From Kondoa malvinella (lineage: Eukaryota; Basidiomycota; Agaricostilbomycetes; Agaricostilbales; Kondoaceae), in contig BCIM01000009.1 in assembly GCA_039545315.1 (NCBI GenBank), positions 496,001 to 560,000 on the forward strand: a DNA stretch of 64,000 bases, read 5' to 3'. This document shows positions 32,623 through 44,636 of the stretch, one piece after another. The position numbers were made by a program, and so were the translations under genes. The notes under the pieces are model-generated. The model ran no database searches and was not told where the DNA came from. It saw nothing but the letters and a program-made list of their open reading frames with translations. Numbering within the stretch: the first letter of the stretch is position 1; each line of letters starts with the position of its first letter.

Positions 32623-33508
32623 GGTTTGGGGTATCTATCAGGAATGTAAAGGGTATAAGGGCCCAGCTCTATTCTGTCATGAACACCTTGCGCAGCGTTT
32701 GGCCGTCAAGAGGAGGAAGCAAAAACAACAGCAACGTCGATAATCTTCAGAAGATGCAGGAAGTATCCGGCAGTGTACGAGCGCGAGGCGAGAGACACAT
32801 CAAGACGGGCTGTCCGTACATGGAATTGCTGGGCGTCAGGATTAGTGTCGCATTGGCAGTGAGCGTTTCGACGTTTGCTAAGAAGAGCCAAAGATTGAAT
32901 GCAGTGCACTCACTCACAGAGCTCAATCCATTCCGACTGGTTCCACATCGCTTCACAAGCGCTTTAAACCTGACCCTCTGCAATAGTATCTGGTTAGCGG
33001 CCCTTCCGTCTCAGCTTATCAGTCACGTTACAGTGGAAGGGGGAAGGAGCAGCTGTTATCCAGTACTTAAGTGACAGCAGAGGCTACCCATACCATTGAG
33101 TCGACAGGTCAAAACACAGCTCGAATTAAAGCTTGGCACTTACTCGGACACCTGCGAGCGGATTGCCTTCGAAGAGGGATAGAAAGAATGAGCAGACGCG
33201 CTCCGCAAATCAAGGATGCTTCTGACCATACGACAATGCATCAGGCATCGGATACCCGGCAGACAGTGGATCAGTCTTCATAGTCGGCGAAGATTGGCCT
33301 GCCAGGCATGACATTACGAAGTTCGCGAAATGATCTCTGACCAGCTCGCAGCAGACGTTGTGAAAGGGGCACTGAGACGGAAAGGGAACAGATGATGTAG
33401 TCACAGATATCTCTTGCTAGCAGACGAGACAGGACAGGGAGAAGACAGGCATAATCTCAAGACGGCATTGCAAACGTCACTTCGACACGACCGCGCGCAA
33501 AAGCCATA
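32623..33508. promoter_or_regulatory. Divergent intergenic region of about 890 bases
   Basis: Lies between two divergent genes. Several short frames exist on both strands, none with a domain, consistent splicing or convincing composition. No RNA gene recognised. Confidence 0.4.
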
Positions 33509-36236
33509 ATGGCACCCAAGAAGCACAAGAAGAAGCCGAGTCAGGCTCAAATACAGAAATCGTTGGAACTGCAGCATGATCTGCCTCATACGGACGATAA
33601 CGAGGGCGTCGCGGTCGAGAACAAGCAGGACAAGATAATTCATGACGAAAAGGCAGAGGTGAGCTCAGATGGCCTGTGTGTGTGGCATATAGCTAATAGG
33701 GCAGCAGCAGCAGCCAGCCTCCGCCTCAGAGAAAGCAGTTAACGGTAATTCTATCGATAAAGTCATGGACGATAGTGCGCCTGAAGCCATTCCCGCTGTA
33801 CCTTCCATGGACGAGGAGCCAGCCCAGCTGAATGGTACAGAAGACGCAAAGGAAAAGCAGCAAGAGACTGCCGAATTGCCGGCAGCTTCGAGCACTACAG
33901 AGAGTCTGCCTCAAGAATCAGTGGACCCAGTCTTAGCATCTCAAGAGAACCAGTCCGTCCTCGTACAAGAAGACTCTGCGATAGACGTCGAGCCAGGAGA
34001 AGCTCTGCCGGAAGTGACGCAGGCCAAAGAACAGCAGATACCCGTCTTCTCCCATGAGCAGCCTCAGATAGACTCAGTCGAACCGAACGCTGCGTCCATC
34101 GACCTACCTGTATCGTCGGACGCAGATGTTGCGCGAGAAGGAGGCGAGCCTTTGCCAGATCCAAGTGTAGCTGTGCAAGCTACCAAGCCGTCAGTCGTCA
34201 GACAAGACTCTGATGCAGATCTATCACTCATCGATCCTTCTAGTCTTCCTGACGCAGAGAAAGCTTCCGAGCCACAAACGACCGACCGGCTGACTGCGGT
34301 TTCGACTTCAGATGAACAACCTACAGACCCAGATCTCTCCCTCTCTTCCAACTCGCAACCTTTATCTCAGCCCTCTCAGTCTTCCGAAATGGTCGAACCA
34401 CCAGCAAAAGAAGCAGACGCAGACCTCTCTCTATCCAATTCTTCGCCTTTACCGGATCCGCCAGCTCAACAATACGAGAGTGCATCTCCTCCTTTCACGA
34501 CAGAGCATCCAGCCTCGGACCTACCTGATCAACATCAGGAAGATGTCGATCTCAAATTATCAGCTGGCGAACCTTTGCGAGAAAGTCCTGTCGTAAAGGA
34601 AAAGGAGCCAGAGGCCGAGACGAAGCAAGATGCAAAGGACGATCAAGCAGATGAAGACTTGAAATTGGCTGCCCCCGAATCTCTACCCGAACCACTTTCT
34701 CAATCGATGCAAACTGCTTCCTCTCCTATTGCGACCGAACACTCAGCTTCCGAATCTGACGACACGCAACAAGAGGATGCTGATCTTCAATTATCACATG
34801 GCGCACCTCTACGTGATAGTCCAGCGGTAGCTCCAAGAGACGAAGAGCAGGAATCGGAAGATGCTCAAGCCGACTCTGACCTGAAATTATCCGCTCCAAA
34901 TCCTTTGCCTGATCCACCCTCAAAGCAGACCGACACTGCTTCATCACTATTCACTACTGAACACTCTTCTTCCTCACCTGATGCGACCGATAGTCAGCAA
35001 GAAGACGCTGACTTGCAATTGTCGTCTGGCGCACCTCTTCGAGAAGCTGCGAGAGATGAGGAGCAAGAGTCAGAAGATGCTCAAGCGGATTCGGATCTAA
35101 AGCTAGCTGCACCTAGTGCATTAGCTGAAGCGCCAAGCCAGCCCGAATCGACTTCTGCTTCACCGTTTACGACTGAAACTGAGGCGCATGAAGTGAAGGA
35201 AGAACAGGCCGATGCAGATTTACAGCTTGCTTCGGGTAGATCGCTGAAGGGAAAGATGGACGTGCAATCAAGCGCGGAAGAGGAGCAAGCCGACCCTCAT
35301 GCATCGTTATCGAACGGCTCGGATCTACCTGACTCACCTATGAGGTCTGCGCAAGATAGCTCATCGCCTTTCACCACCACTCTACCTAGCTCCGAAGAAC
35401 ACCAGCCAGACCTCGAGGAGGCAGATCCTGATCTCTCCCTCAGCTCCGCCTCAGCGTTACCAGAACCTCCTCTTGAAACAATACCAGAAGACAAACCAGC
35501 CTCTTTTGAACAGCCAGCATACTCTGATCTACTCGCTAGCCGAAGGACATCAGAAGGCTCAGTTATGTCCACTGTAACAGAAGATCTCGCAGCCATGTCT
35601 GGCGCTTCAGTTGGAACGGATGATCCTGCTCTATGTGTCTTGACTGAACCAATATCGCCTGTCGTCACTCCAGTCGAACCAACAGCTAAGCTCATGAACG
35701 AAAGCGATCCTGCAGAGTCGTCATCAGCTTTCAAAGCCCCATTCAACTTCCCAAAAACACCTCGAGACGACAAGTCAGACTTTCCCGATTTCGAAGAGCT
35801 GCCACGGAAGGAGAACAAGTCTTCAGGTCCTGAGCCAGACGCGCCTTCTTTGACCATGTCGATTTTCAATAACTTTGGCTCGCAGGATGTGCCTTGGAGA
35901 AGACGTATCTTGACTGTTGTCGCTAGCTTGGGCATCAACCTCTTCTTACCATTCGTCAACGGTGTCATGCTTGGTGCGTTGTCCCTATGAAGAATATTGA
36001 GCAAGCTAATGCGGTTATCAGGTTTTGGCGAAATCTTTGCGCGAGAATGGGTCTCAATCTATTTCAACATCGGTCCGCACTCTCAGCCTGGCGCTCCAAC
36101 ACGGAGAAAAACGGCGAATGTCGGTAGTGTAGGACTTCGAGCAGCAGGCGAGCGAGGAGGAGGGAATGTAAGGCCGGATCACCCAGCAGCAAAGTCAGCT
36201 ATAGAAGTAGCAGCAGAAAGCGCGTTAAGTGGGTGA
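33509..36236 (+). CDS. Long acidic repeat protein with C-terminal Mim1/TOM13-like domain
   Basis: The first exon (33509-33660) starts MAPKKHKKKPSQAQ. After an intron at 33661-33706, with a NAGNAG-type acceptor, comes an Asp/Glu/Ser/Pro-rich region of about 700 residues. It is built from roughly ten degenerate repeats with core ADxDLxLS followed by PLPDP-like residues. Near the C-terminus the composition changes: WRRRILTVVASLGINLFL, then PFVNGVMLG and, after an intron at 35974-36021, FGEIFAREW. This hydrophobic block matches my knowledge of Mim1 (TOM13), the mitochondrial outer-membrane insertase subunit that assembles helical outer-membrane proteins. A short basic tail follows. Yeast Mim1 is only about 110 residues, so the large acidic N-terminal extension is unusual. 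The domain assignment rests on the LPFVNGVMLGFGEIFARE pattern and is likely but not certain. Confidence 0.72.
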
Positions 36237-36528
36237 AGGAGAAGGACGGCATTCCAAACATTGTACAATCGCATATATCACTCTTCCCATCTTCCCTTCA
36301 TGCATCCCAGTTCAGATTTGATACAAGCAAACACTTCTAGCAACTATACATACAAGCACTAACCCGTGATCAAAATAGTGGTACAAGCGAACAGACCAAA
36401 GATCCCAAGATGTATAGATACAAAGATCACACGACGATGCAAGGTCTTCGCGCGGCACTCTCAGCACACAATTCAGTCGCGGTATGGCTGCGCTTCTCAT
36501 CGACTGTGACGAGATTGAGCAATAGACA
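36237..36528. other. Convergent 3' regions
   Basis: About 290 bases between the convergent stops of the Mim1-like and Dicer genes. Nothing recognised. Confidence 0.5.
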
Positions 36529-39500
36529 TCATCCTTCCGAGGTACACTTACTGCCTTCTACCTCGACGGAAGTTTTCCTTTTGAGCCAGCGACTCTGCTG
36601 TCTTTGCGAAGCCACTTTGCTGCAAGTGCATTTGGATTGCAGTTCTTCGCTAGTCATCTGCTCAAAAATGTTGACAGCCGCTTTGCAAGATAGCTGTCTC
36701 GCTAAAGCCTGGTTTGCGTTGGCGAGAGAAGCGATCTTGCGGCCGTGCATGGTGATCGTACAGACCCAAGTTGATGGGCCCTGGGCATCAGAAAGAGTGA
36801 CCAAGGTTTCTCGACACGGTATGCGACAGATTAGCTCGCGAAATCGAGATGCGCTAATTAGATGACTGAGCAGGTGACATCCGCGAACGAAAGTTCAGCG
36901 ACTTACGGATCAGCAGCACTACACGCCGTATCAGCAAGTGATACAGCTGTAAAGGCATGCACTCACACATCGATACGTAAGGTGGACATGATTTCACTAT
37001 AGACACTTCTCAACACATCAAAGACCACGTTGAGGCGATAGCCCGAGTCGACAAAGACAGCAGCGATAAGCTGGAAAGTATCAGCATCTGTCGTCAGCGG
37101 CACAAAGATGGCTCACTGCTTTGAAGACATCGCAGAGGGTCTTCGGCGGTTCCCATGTCCAGCAGTGCTCGTGAAAGTCATCAATTTTGATTGCCTGGGC
37201 CTGAATGACTGCCTCATTGAAGTCTGTAGTAAATGTTGGTACTGCGTGCTTGATGTGTTGCTGCAGCTGCAGGCGATTTACGGCTAAATAGCCAGCGGTA
37301 CCATTGCAAACGCAGATAGCTTTCAATCTACTGAGCTGGCTGGGCGTTATGGAGAATGGTCCAAAGTAGTTCATAAGGTACTCCATAGTGTACATCTGAT
37401 GACTGTCAGCGTCATCGATCCAGCAATGCGGGGATCTTACATCGAGAATGGCATCTCCGAGGAATCTGGAAGACTGATTGATCAGACTGGCGATCGTTCG
37501 GATGATCATACGACGTTACCCTAGACGCTCGTACGTCGGCTCATCAGGCCTTAGGACGGCATAGCTCGAGTGTGTCAACGCTTCCTGCAGCAGCTTGCTG
37601 TTCCTGAAAGCGTAGCCAAGAGCGATCTCGAGCGGTTTCGATTCAACAGCAGACTCGCAAGCTGGACGAGACATCACTTCCATAGCGGCAGGTCGTTCAT
37701 GCCACGGCAATGATCCGCCAAAGGACATTTTGAGCGAAGTGCCGACTTGGAGAGCGACATCGGTAGGTCCGCTGAGCCAACCAGCACCGATAAGAGCTTC
37801 CATAGAGTCCGAGAGATGATGCTTGAGAACACTTCGCTGTAAGGTCTGGCCAAGATCAAGTAATTGCGTGTCTCTGTCATCAACAAGTCAGCAATCGAGG
37901 GTAATCATCCTTCTGTGGTCTCACTCTGCACTAGTGGGGGTCCAGCTTCGAGCTTGAAAGCGCTCAGAAATCATGTGACTGGCCAAGTCCATCTCTAGAG
38001 CTTTCTTCCGCAGAAATTGGTTGTCGGTGCTTCGAGTCCGCATCATCGCTAGTGGACCTTCGACTTTATCTGGGTAGCGCTGAAATAGGTAGACTGATAC
38101 TGCTAGCTGCAATTGGTTGACTTGGAATGAGTCATGACACTCAATCGCAGATCTTCCACTTGCCTTGAGATAGCAATCACCCTAAGCAGGATCAATCCGT
38201 ATATAATGAAAAGAAAAAAATCTAGCTTACCAAAGTCTCTAGACTCTCATAGTCTCGTCCAATACCACATGAGGGCAAGGTCAAAGCCATCTGAGCAAAG
38301 ACCGGATCCAGCTTTTCCATCCGCAAAGCCTTGGCCGCCCTTCTCATCCTCGCTTCCACATAGAGATGATCGATCCATTCTGGCATAGTATGTACGACTT
38401 GCCAAAAGGCCCAAGGTAGGTTGCTAGTCCGACACCGAGAAAGAGTGATGATTTCATCTTCTGCTTTATAGCTCGCCTCTTGTGCTTCTGGGTCTGGGAA
38501 AGAGGAAAGCAAGTCCACAATGGGCGATAGCTGAACAATGGGATCTCCAGGAGGAAGATCTATGAATTGATAGACGACCAGAAAGAGACCTTCGTAATCC
38601 CAAAACCGCTTCTTGTGCTTGGCTGGGTGATGTGCTTCTAGTGGGCTGCTGAGGCAGAGGTCGGGTCTCGCTTTTCGCCAAGTGAACATCCGAGAGACTA
38701 GCATTCGACTGTATGGCGCGATGATCAAGGTGCCTGGTTCTACCGATTTAGCGTCAACGATAGGTCCTAGAGGTGAGCGAAGGAGCGGCCAGTCGATTTC
38801 AGTGCTCTCTGACAAGACCGGAACGATGCAGTGGAGCGCCGGATGTCCTGCAGGTCGCCGATTGATTGCTACTTGAACAACAGCAGCCGTGAAAGCTTCG
38901 CATTCGGCCAAAAGCGACTCTCGCTCGGAACTCGGCCAATCCAGCTGAGTCGAATCAACAATTCCCAAAGTCGACAGCAAAGGAGTATCGAGAGGAAAAG
39001 ATGCGTTTGATTCGATACTGTTCGCAGTGATGAGACCGAGATGAAAGTGAGATCCATCTTTATCGAAAGTGAAGCGCAATTTGTGAAGGAAGAGTTGCCG
39101 AAGTGGATCGCGCATGCAACCGAATGGATTCGGAAAGATGCTAGGGTTCTGTTCGTCGACCGGCGACATGTCGGCTTGCTCATTGTCTGCCGTAAGTTCG
39201 ACATTTGATGGCAGAGTTGGGTCATAATTGTTTGAAAGCCGATCGTTACAGCCGGAGTTGGCATGCATCAATATACAGGCGTAGTAGGCGATGCCTGACT
39301 CTGAGTTAGACGCGTATAAACTCCGGCCAGAGATAGGCTGACCTTGCCGAGCGAGTTTCTTGGTAGGCAATACAGGTCCAGTCAATCGTCGCACCTTCAT
39401 GTCACCAATCCATGCCATTTGAGGAAGAATAATAGATGCGCAGTAGCCGGGCTCAGAGGTAGGCATGAGATCAAACACTGGTCGAGGATTTGGCGAATGT

Positions 39501-39813
39501 TCATCTGTTGGCCAAAACGATGCCATCTCGATGAAGACAGAGATGGCCGCATCGTAGCATAGTGAATAGTCACACGGCGTGTAGTACCTCGACAATTCGA
39601 AAATCTGCCTGGATGACTTTTGTACTTGTTTCTCATGTTCAGACAAGAAATCGAGCAGAACTGATAGGTCTATGAGACAGAGGCCAACATAGAGAGCTGT
39701 GCAGGCGTACATGTCACCACCTCTTTGGGCAGACGGCGAGAGTTTTGACCTTTGCGAAATATGACGCTCATCTTGTCAGCTTGCGACATCTTGATCGGCC
39801 GCTCGACAGCCAT
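36529..39813 (-). CDS. Dicer-like ribonuclease without helicase domain
   Basis: Double-strand RNA endonuclease family. From ATG 39813 there is room for only a short leader before the dimerisation/PAZ-region part (PVFDLMPTSEPGYCASIILP, later LSRCRTSNLPWAFWQVVHTM). RNase IIIa contains ALTLPSCGIGRDYESLETLGD, CYLK, LAVSVYLFQRYPDK and SDSMEALIGA, with all four acidic residues. RNase IIIb contains ALGYAFRNSKLLQEALTHSS, YERLGFLGDAILD and PPKTLCDVFKALIAAVFVD, in which the last catalytic Glu is Lys. A degenerate dsRNA-binding domain (VCTITMHGRKIASLANANQA) ends the protein. Introns identified include 39697-39749, 38182-38230, 38107-38163 (GC donor) and further ones down to 36.8 kb. An 18-base exon at 38164-38181 encodes GDCYLK. 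The adjacent divergent gene leaves no space for an upstream helicase. Confidence 0.87.
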
Positions 39814-40094
39814 GTTCAGACCTATGTAGGTGTTCGTCGTACAGCTTCAAGCAGGCAGATATGAACAATGTACGTAAATTGTATAGATGAGTGACTTTGT
39901 GATTACGTGCACGGACACGTTCTCATGCTGTCTTCCTGCTGCTCGCTACTTGTCGTTGAGCTGTCAGAAGTCTTCATACTGTAGCAGCTTGTAGCGCCAT
40001 GAGACATCTTCCGCCCTTGCGGAGCGAAGCAGGCACTCGCGTTTTTTGTTTGTTTGTTTTTTACACACTGACCATCACTCAGAGGTGCACCGCT
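39814..40094. promoter_or_regulatory. Bidirectional promoter region, Dicer / 2OG-like gene
   Basis: About 280 bases between divergent starts. An upstream in-frame ATG for the plus-strand gene lies at 39999. Contains a TTTG-type repeat (40043-40058). Confidence 0.4.
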
Positions 40095-43000
40095 ATGCAG
40101 ACGCAAATCGGTCCGCCCGTAATCATACAGCCTGCTGGCCAAGTCCCAAGACCAAGTACTTCCGGCAAAACTCTACCAGAATCAATGCAACAGCGCGTGT
40201 CGGGTCATGCAGCAGCAGAAGACGAGGATTCCAATATGGACTCTGAAGCTGAAGCTGAAGACGAAGAAGATGAGCTGCTGTGGACATTAGCGGCAGATGA
40301 GAAGACTGTCTGGCAATCTCTCGTCGAGGAATTGCTCGAAGATGCCTTCGCTCATCAGACCTCAACGGGAGCCTTTGCCTGTCTTTCAATACTGCATGAC
40401 CTGCCTGATCCTGGACTTGCAATCAGCAACATTGGTCGCTTCGGTCTTCCGCTGTCCGAACGAGACGCAGCTCTGATCCAGATGCGCGTACCACCTGTGA
40501 TGCCTAGGGTAGTCGCTGTCGGCTCTTCGCATGTAATCCTAGAGAACCCTGCCTTTAGAACATGTATGAATACAGTCAGAACGCAAGCGTGCAGCGCTCT
40601 TGGTGTGGATCCGGCTTCTTGCGTCATGCTCTTTCACAACCTGCTTCTCTGCGCCGAAGGTTCGTTCATCAGTACTCGTCTAAGCAACAGTATGATGGCC
40701 AATCATATCGCAAACGTCAACGTCATACTTCCATCAGCATACAGTGGAGGGAACTATGTAGCTCGTTCGTCGTGACAGACTACGCCGCTGAGCGCTGAGA
40801 TGATTGCCTTACTGTAGAGCACGATGGCAAAATTCACGTCTCCCAAGGGCAGCAACATTCAGCTTTTGGAGCTTCTTTCGAATGTGCTTGTACGTCGTCT
40901 GCCGTTTTTGGAGGGCTCAGCTAATTTACACACCTAGTTGTCGATACATTTTATTCCAAGGAACCTATCATCGCTGGCAATTGTCTCGCTCTCTGCTACA
41001 CTCTCAACTGGACAAGCGATATTCAACCGATACCTCGCGCACCAGTCACTTCCACCGACATGCTCGACCTCAAATCTTACCTGCAATCTTGGACCAAGCG
41101 GAGAGAAAGCGGCTTGGAAGCTCCTCAGATGCTTGTCCACATCCTATCACAATCTACTTGTGCGACAGTGCCGACCTTCCAAGACCCACCTGGCGGAAGC
41201 AGGGCGAAGCTCAAGTATCTGGTTGATTTTGCGGACGAGCTAGGACTGTGTTTGACGATCGGAAAGCTGTCCGTTGAGGTTTCGGGTGATGCGCTGAGTC
41301 GCAGAGAAGGAACGCCAGAGTGTGGTCGATGGAGATGCCATGGCGATTGTTATAGGTGTATGGAGGCGGAGGAAGATAACGAAATGGACGATGACGGTGA
41401 AATCAAGACTACTTACAAGCTTGAAGGAATGACAAGACCTGATGGAGAAGCTGTCGACTTAACCCGACTGGATCCTGTCTGTCTCACTCCCGAATTTGAG
41501 TATGACCAAGAAGACCACGATAAAAAAGAGTCCGCGTACGAAAAGATCACTATGTCCTATTATCGACCGGTGCTCACCATTTGGCCCAAATGTGAAGATT
41601 CCAACATCATGCTTACAACTGTTCCGGATTTAGCTATCAAGACATCTGTCGAAAATGGAATAGCTCGTCTGTCCGCCTTGACGGATGCTCCAGCGACCGG
41701 CGTGCTCACTTCACAGCTACTTTCTCGAATTCAGCAATCTGCGAAAGTGTTTGCCTCGGCGCAAAATAGCCCGTCATACAGGGCAGATCAACAGCTGGAA
41801 GCAACCTACAATATTGCTCAAGAGGTCGCAGGCTTCTATAGCTATGAACCAGAAGCACAAAGCTATTTCAAAAGCAAGGCGCAACAATTGCTAGTCAACA
41901 GAGGACTGTCTGCAAAGACGATACCTTGCGTCCTCGCATGTGTGCGCGACCAACCCTTCGAGGCATGTTCTAGCTTGGTTCTAGCTTGTGCTAGCTTGTG
42001 AGTAGCTTGTGAGTGCGGTTTGAGACTTGAAGATCATCACTAAATGACATCAGCCTGACGGACGTCTACAACAACATCAAGAAGAAGGTGCAAGGCTGCA
42101 TGCCTAGTGCACAAAGCCCTCAGGTATCGCTAGCTACAGAATTGACCAAGAGACTACTACAACTTCCAAATCTTGATCTGGAATCTGCTCGATACAGAAG
42201 CTAGTCGAACTTTGGCCTAAACACAATAGCTTTATAGACACCACGACAATGGTTGATCTTGTTGGCTTGGTCGGTATTGCCGTCGTCGCAACGCAGATTC
42301 TCGATACTCCGGAACGCTTCAATAGCTCTCAAGGTGCTCGTGTCGATCTCTTGGAACAGCTCGTCATCTTTTCGCAAAACGATCCGCAAGTGCTAGACTA
42401 CGTTCGCAAAGATCTTCATCGCTTGTCTCAAAGTTATCAATGGCATCCGAATAATCATGCTGGGTGGACGGATCGAAAGGATTACAGTGGTACGAGAGCG
42501 CTCCCAGTGTCTGGAAACATAAATGTGAGTCACTTGCGCATCTTGTCCGTCAACGCTGAATTATGTACTAGACTATATCCAAATTCGTCGACCTCTGCTT
42601 ACGATTGCAGCGGTCAGGCATCATCCTCGCTCTTTTCTCCGGTCTCAAACCTTCGACGGCAGCCGATCTCACAATCATCTGCAATCCATTGCTCGAAGCT
42701 TTGCAGCCGATAATCCGAGCTCACAATCTCAGCTTCAGACAAGCACCCGCGATGAACATTGCCAAAGATACTCTCTCTTGGAGCATCAAAACCTTCCTCG
42801 GTCCTCTTCCGTCTGCACCGCTGGACTTGTCTATCTCTGGCAAGATCGTCAACCCAAGTCAATGGGACGTGAATGCCTTTTTAGCCGACCCAGCTCGTCA
42901 CTGCATGCGGATATCAGTCTTATCAGCAACCCGAGCCAAGACAGAAAGTGCGCTGAACAAATTCGTCCGAGGTGGTCTGCTGCTACCCCTGGAAACGACC

Positions 43001-43677
43001 AAACAGCGCTCTTCTTACACGCTTGTCGTTCGGAAAAAGATCCAAGGTGTGCGGCACATGAAGCTCGCAAGCGTACCTTCTTCCGATCAAATCAAGGCTT
43101 GGGGCTTGGAGGGTGGCTAGATACGAATGCGATAAGCCGAACTGCGCACAGTGTGCTAGTTTGACTCTATTGATCGAGCGAGCGGACGGGAGGGAGAAAG
43201 TCAACGAGACTGTCAAAGCGATAGGTGAGCAGCTTCACTCCCTTTTCGGTTGAGATCTGATATTCTTGTTAGGCGGTCCTGCTGTTGCGATGGACATACT
43301 ACGAGATGATCCAGCAACATTGCACCTCATGAACGGTGTCATTGATGGAATAACTCTCCGACCTGGTATGTTCTTCCTCTTTCATCTTTACACTCGCTTA
43401 CATTCTATTAGGAGCACCTCGAACAGCCCCGCAACCCAGTAGTGGCCCACTTTCAGCGCAGATGAAGCAAGATTTATTTTCAGCGCTCTTACTGTGCTCC
43501 CAAGACCGAATCAAACAAGTCGCCTCGATGGTCCTCTCTGCTCGACCTGATTTCTCTCAATACAATGACGCGATCTGTATCATGTCCATCGGCAGCACAC
43601 TGGACGACAAGACGCTGCGGAAGCTGTATAATTCGGTTCCGCGGCCATTGAGACAAAGGGGTTCGAACGTTGCGTAG
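40095..43677 (+). CDS. 2OG-Fe(II) oxygenase-family protein lacking the HxD motif
   Basis: Resembles a large family of fungal proteins with an N-terminal prolyl-4-hydroxylase-like double-stranded beta helix. Landmarks: DLPDPGLAISNIGRFGLPLS, ACSALGVDPASCVMLFHNLL, NVILPSAYSGGNYVAQHDGK and YSKEPIIAGNCLALCYTLNW. At the position of the HTD iron motif the sequence reads FISTRLSNSM, and the distal His is not evident, so it is probably catalytically dead. A long helical region follows. Introns: 40765-40817, 40890-40937, 41998-42053, 42123-42197 (this last joins KLVELWPKHNSFID and removes an apparent stop at 42202), 42525-42571, and two near 43.2-43.4 kb. The join around 43100-43120 is unresolved: frame 1 stops at 43118, while YECDKPNCAQC and ERADGREK continue in another frame. 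The start may be 40095 or the upstream ATG at 39999. Confidence 0.65.
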
Positions 43678-43930
43678 GAGTAGAATGATTGTATGATATG
43701 TAGTATTCGCATGGATGGGTATGTTGGATTGTATGATATTGTACAAATAGAACTGCATGTTATACCCCCTTCTACACACAATACACTTACTGGCCGCTTG
43801 AGCCCAAATTATGTCGCACTTTTACTACTCTTCGATCACTGTGAGTTGCGTCACTTCCTTAGACTGCAACAGTCAGAGGTTGGAAGCACTCACGCAAATT
43901 ATTTGAACCCAAATCACAGACAGGGAGTGT

Positions 43931-44551
43931 TTAATAGTATTCGATCTCGAGCTGTGCAACCCGTTGCCGTAGTAAGCCTGATGAAAAAGTCTACACAGAT
44001 CCGGACTCACAAAGAGGAAAGCATTCTTTCGCGGATCGAGGATATTGAGACCTTTTAGATTAAAGATTCTATTGGCTTCAAAGACTCGTTCATCGAAGCG
44101 CTTCATTTCCTGTAAGCACGCGGGAACTGTCCAGCACAAGTACATTGCAGAAGGAACCGCTGCCTACCTTATCGTAATGCGAAGTCTTGATGAACGTCGA
44201 CAGGTAGAGAGTCAACACTGCCAGAGTATTATCGACTATGCTCAATCTTGGATTATAAGCTGATGCCAGGATTGCATTCAAATCATTCATAAAGCTGCTC
44301 CATTGCGTCGGATTGACCTGTCTTCAACTAAGCACGGTTCTCCCCTCCCCTCTTCTCTTGTTGGCACATACGCGGTCTTCCAATTCGCTAGGATAGCCAG
44401 ACCAGAATTGACATACTCCTTCACCAGATGCATAGTCTCTCTCTAAGCGCACAACGTCTGTAGGTTTATTCAAGGCCAGAACTTCGAGGGGTGACAATTC
44501 TTTCGATGAAGGAGGATAAGAATCGTTTGATCCAGCTTGAGCGTGTGTCAT
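43931..44551 (-). CDS. Erf4/GOLGA7-type subunit of a Ras palmitoyltransferase
   Basis: Partner of the DHHC palmitoyltransferase Erf2 at the ER/Golgi. The family core is clear: NPTQWSSFMNDLNAILASAY, then IVDNTLAVLTLYLSTF, HYDK, EMKRFDERVFEANRIFNLKG, INILDPR-like NILDPRKNAFLF and the end LEIEYY. Exons: 44372-44551, 44168-44317, 44011-44109, 43931-43951; the last encodes only LEIEYY and the stop. The start ATG at 44551 gives MTHAQAGSNDSYPPS. It shares an 85-base divergent promoter with the next gene. Confidence 0.87.
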
Positions 44552-44636
44552 TATTGCATTTGCGGCATACAGAGTTGAGTCCAAGTCGTCGACACGGAAC
44601 GAGGAGCGAGAGAGAGAAGGTCAATTCGCAACAAGC
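44552..44636. promoter_or_regulatory. 85-base bidirectional promoter
   Basis: Only 85 bases separate the divergent ATGs of the Erf4-like gene and the membrane-protein gene, so core promoter elements must overlap. No classic TATA box is visible. Confidence 0.5.

Noticed and set aside
33707..35973. Minus-strand frames under the acidic repeat gene
   Set aside because: Mirror frames caused by the repetitive codon pattern of the acidic repeats.
42202..42204. Apparent end of the 2OG-like gene at a TAG followed by a new ATG at 42249
   Set aside because: An intron at 42123-42197 gives an uninterrupted coding-like join (KLVELWPKHNSFID) into the following frame, and the second part also matches the C-terminal half of the same family.
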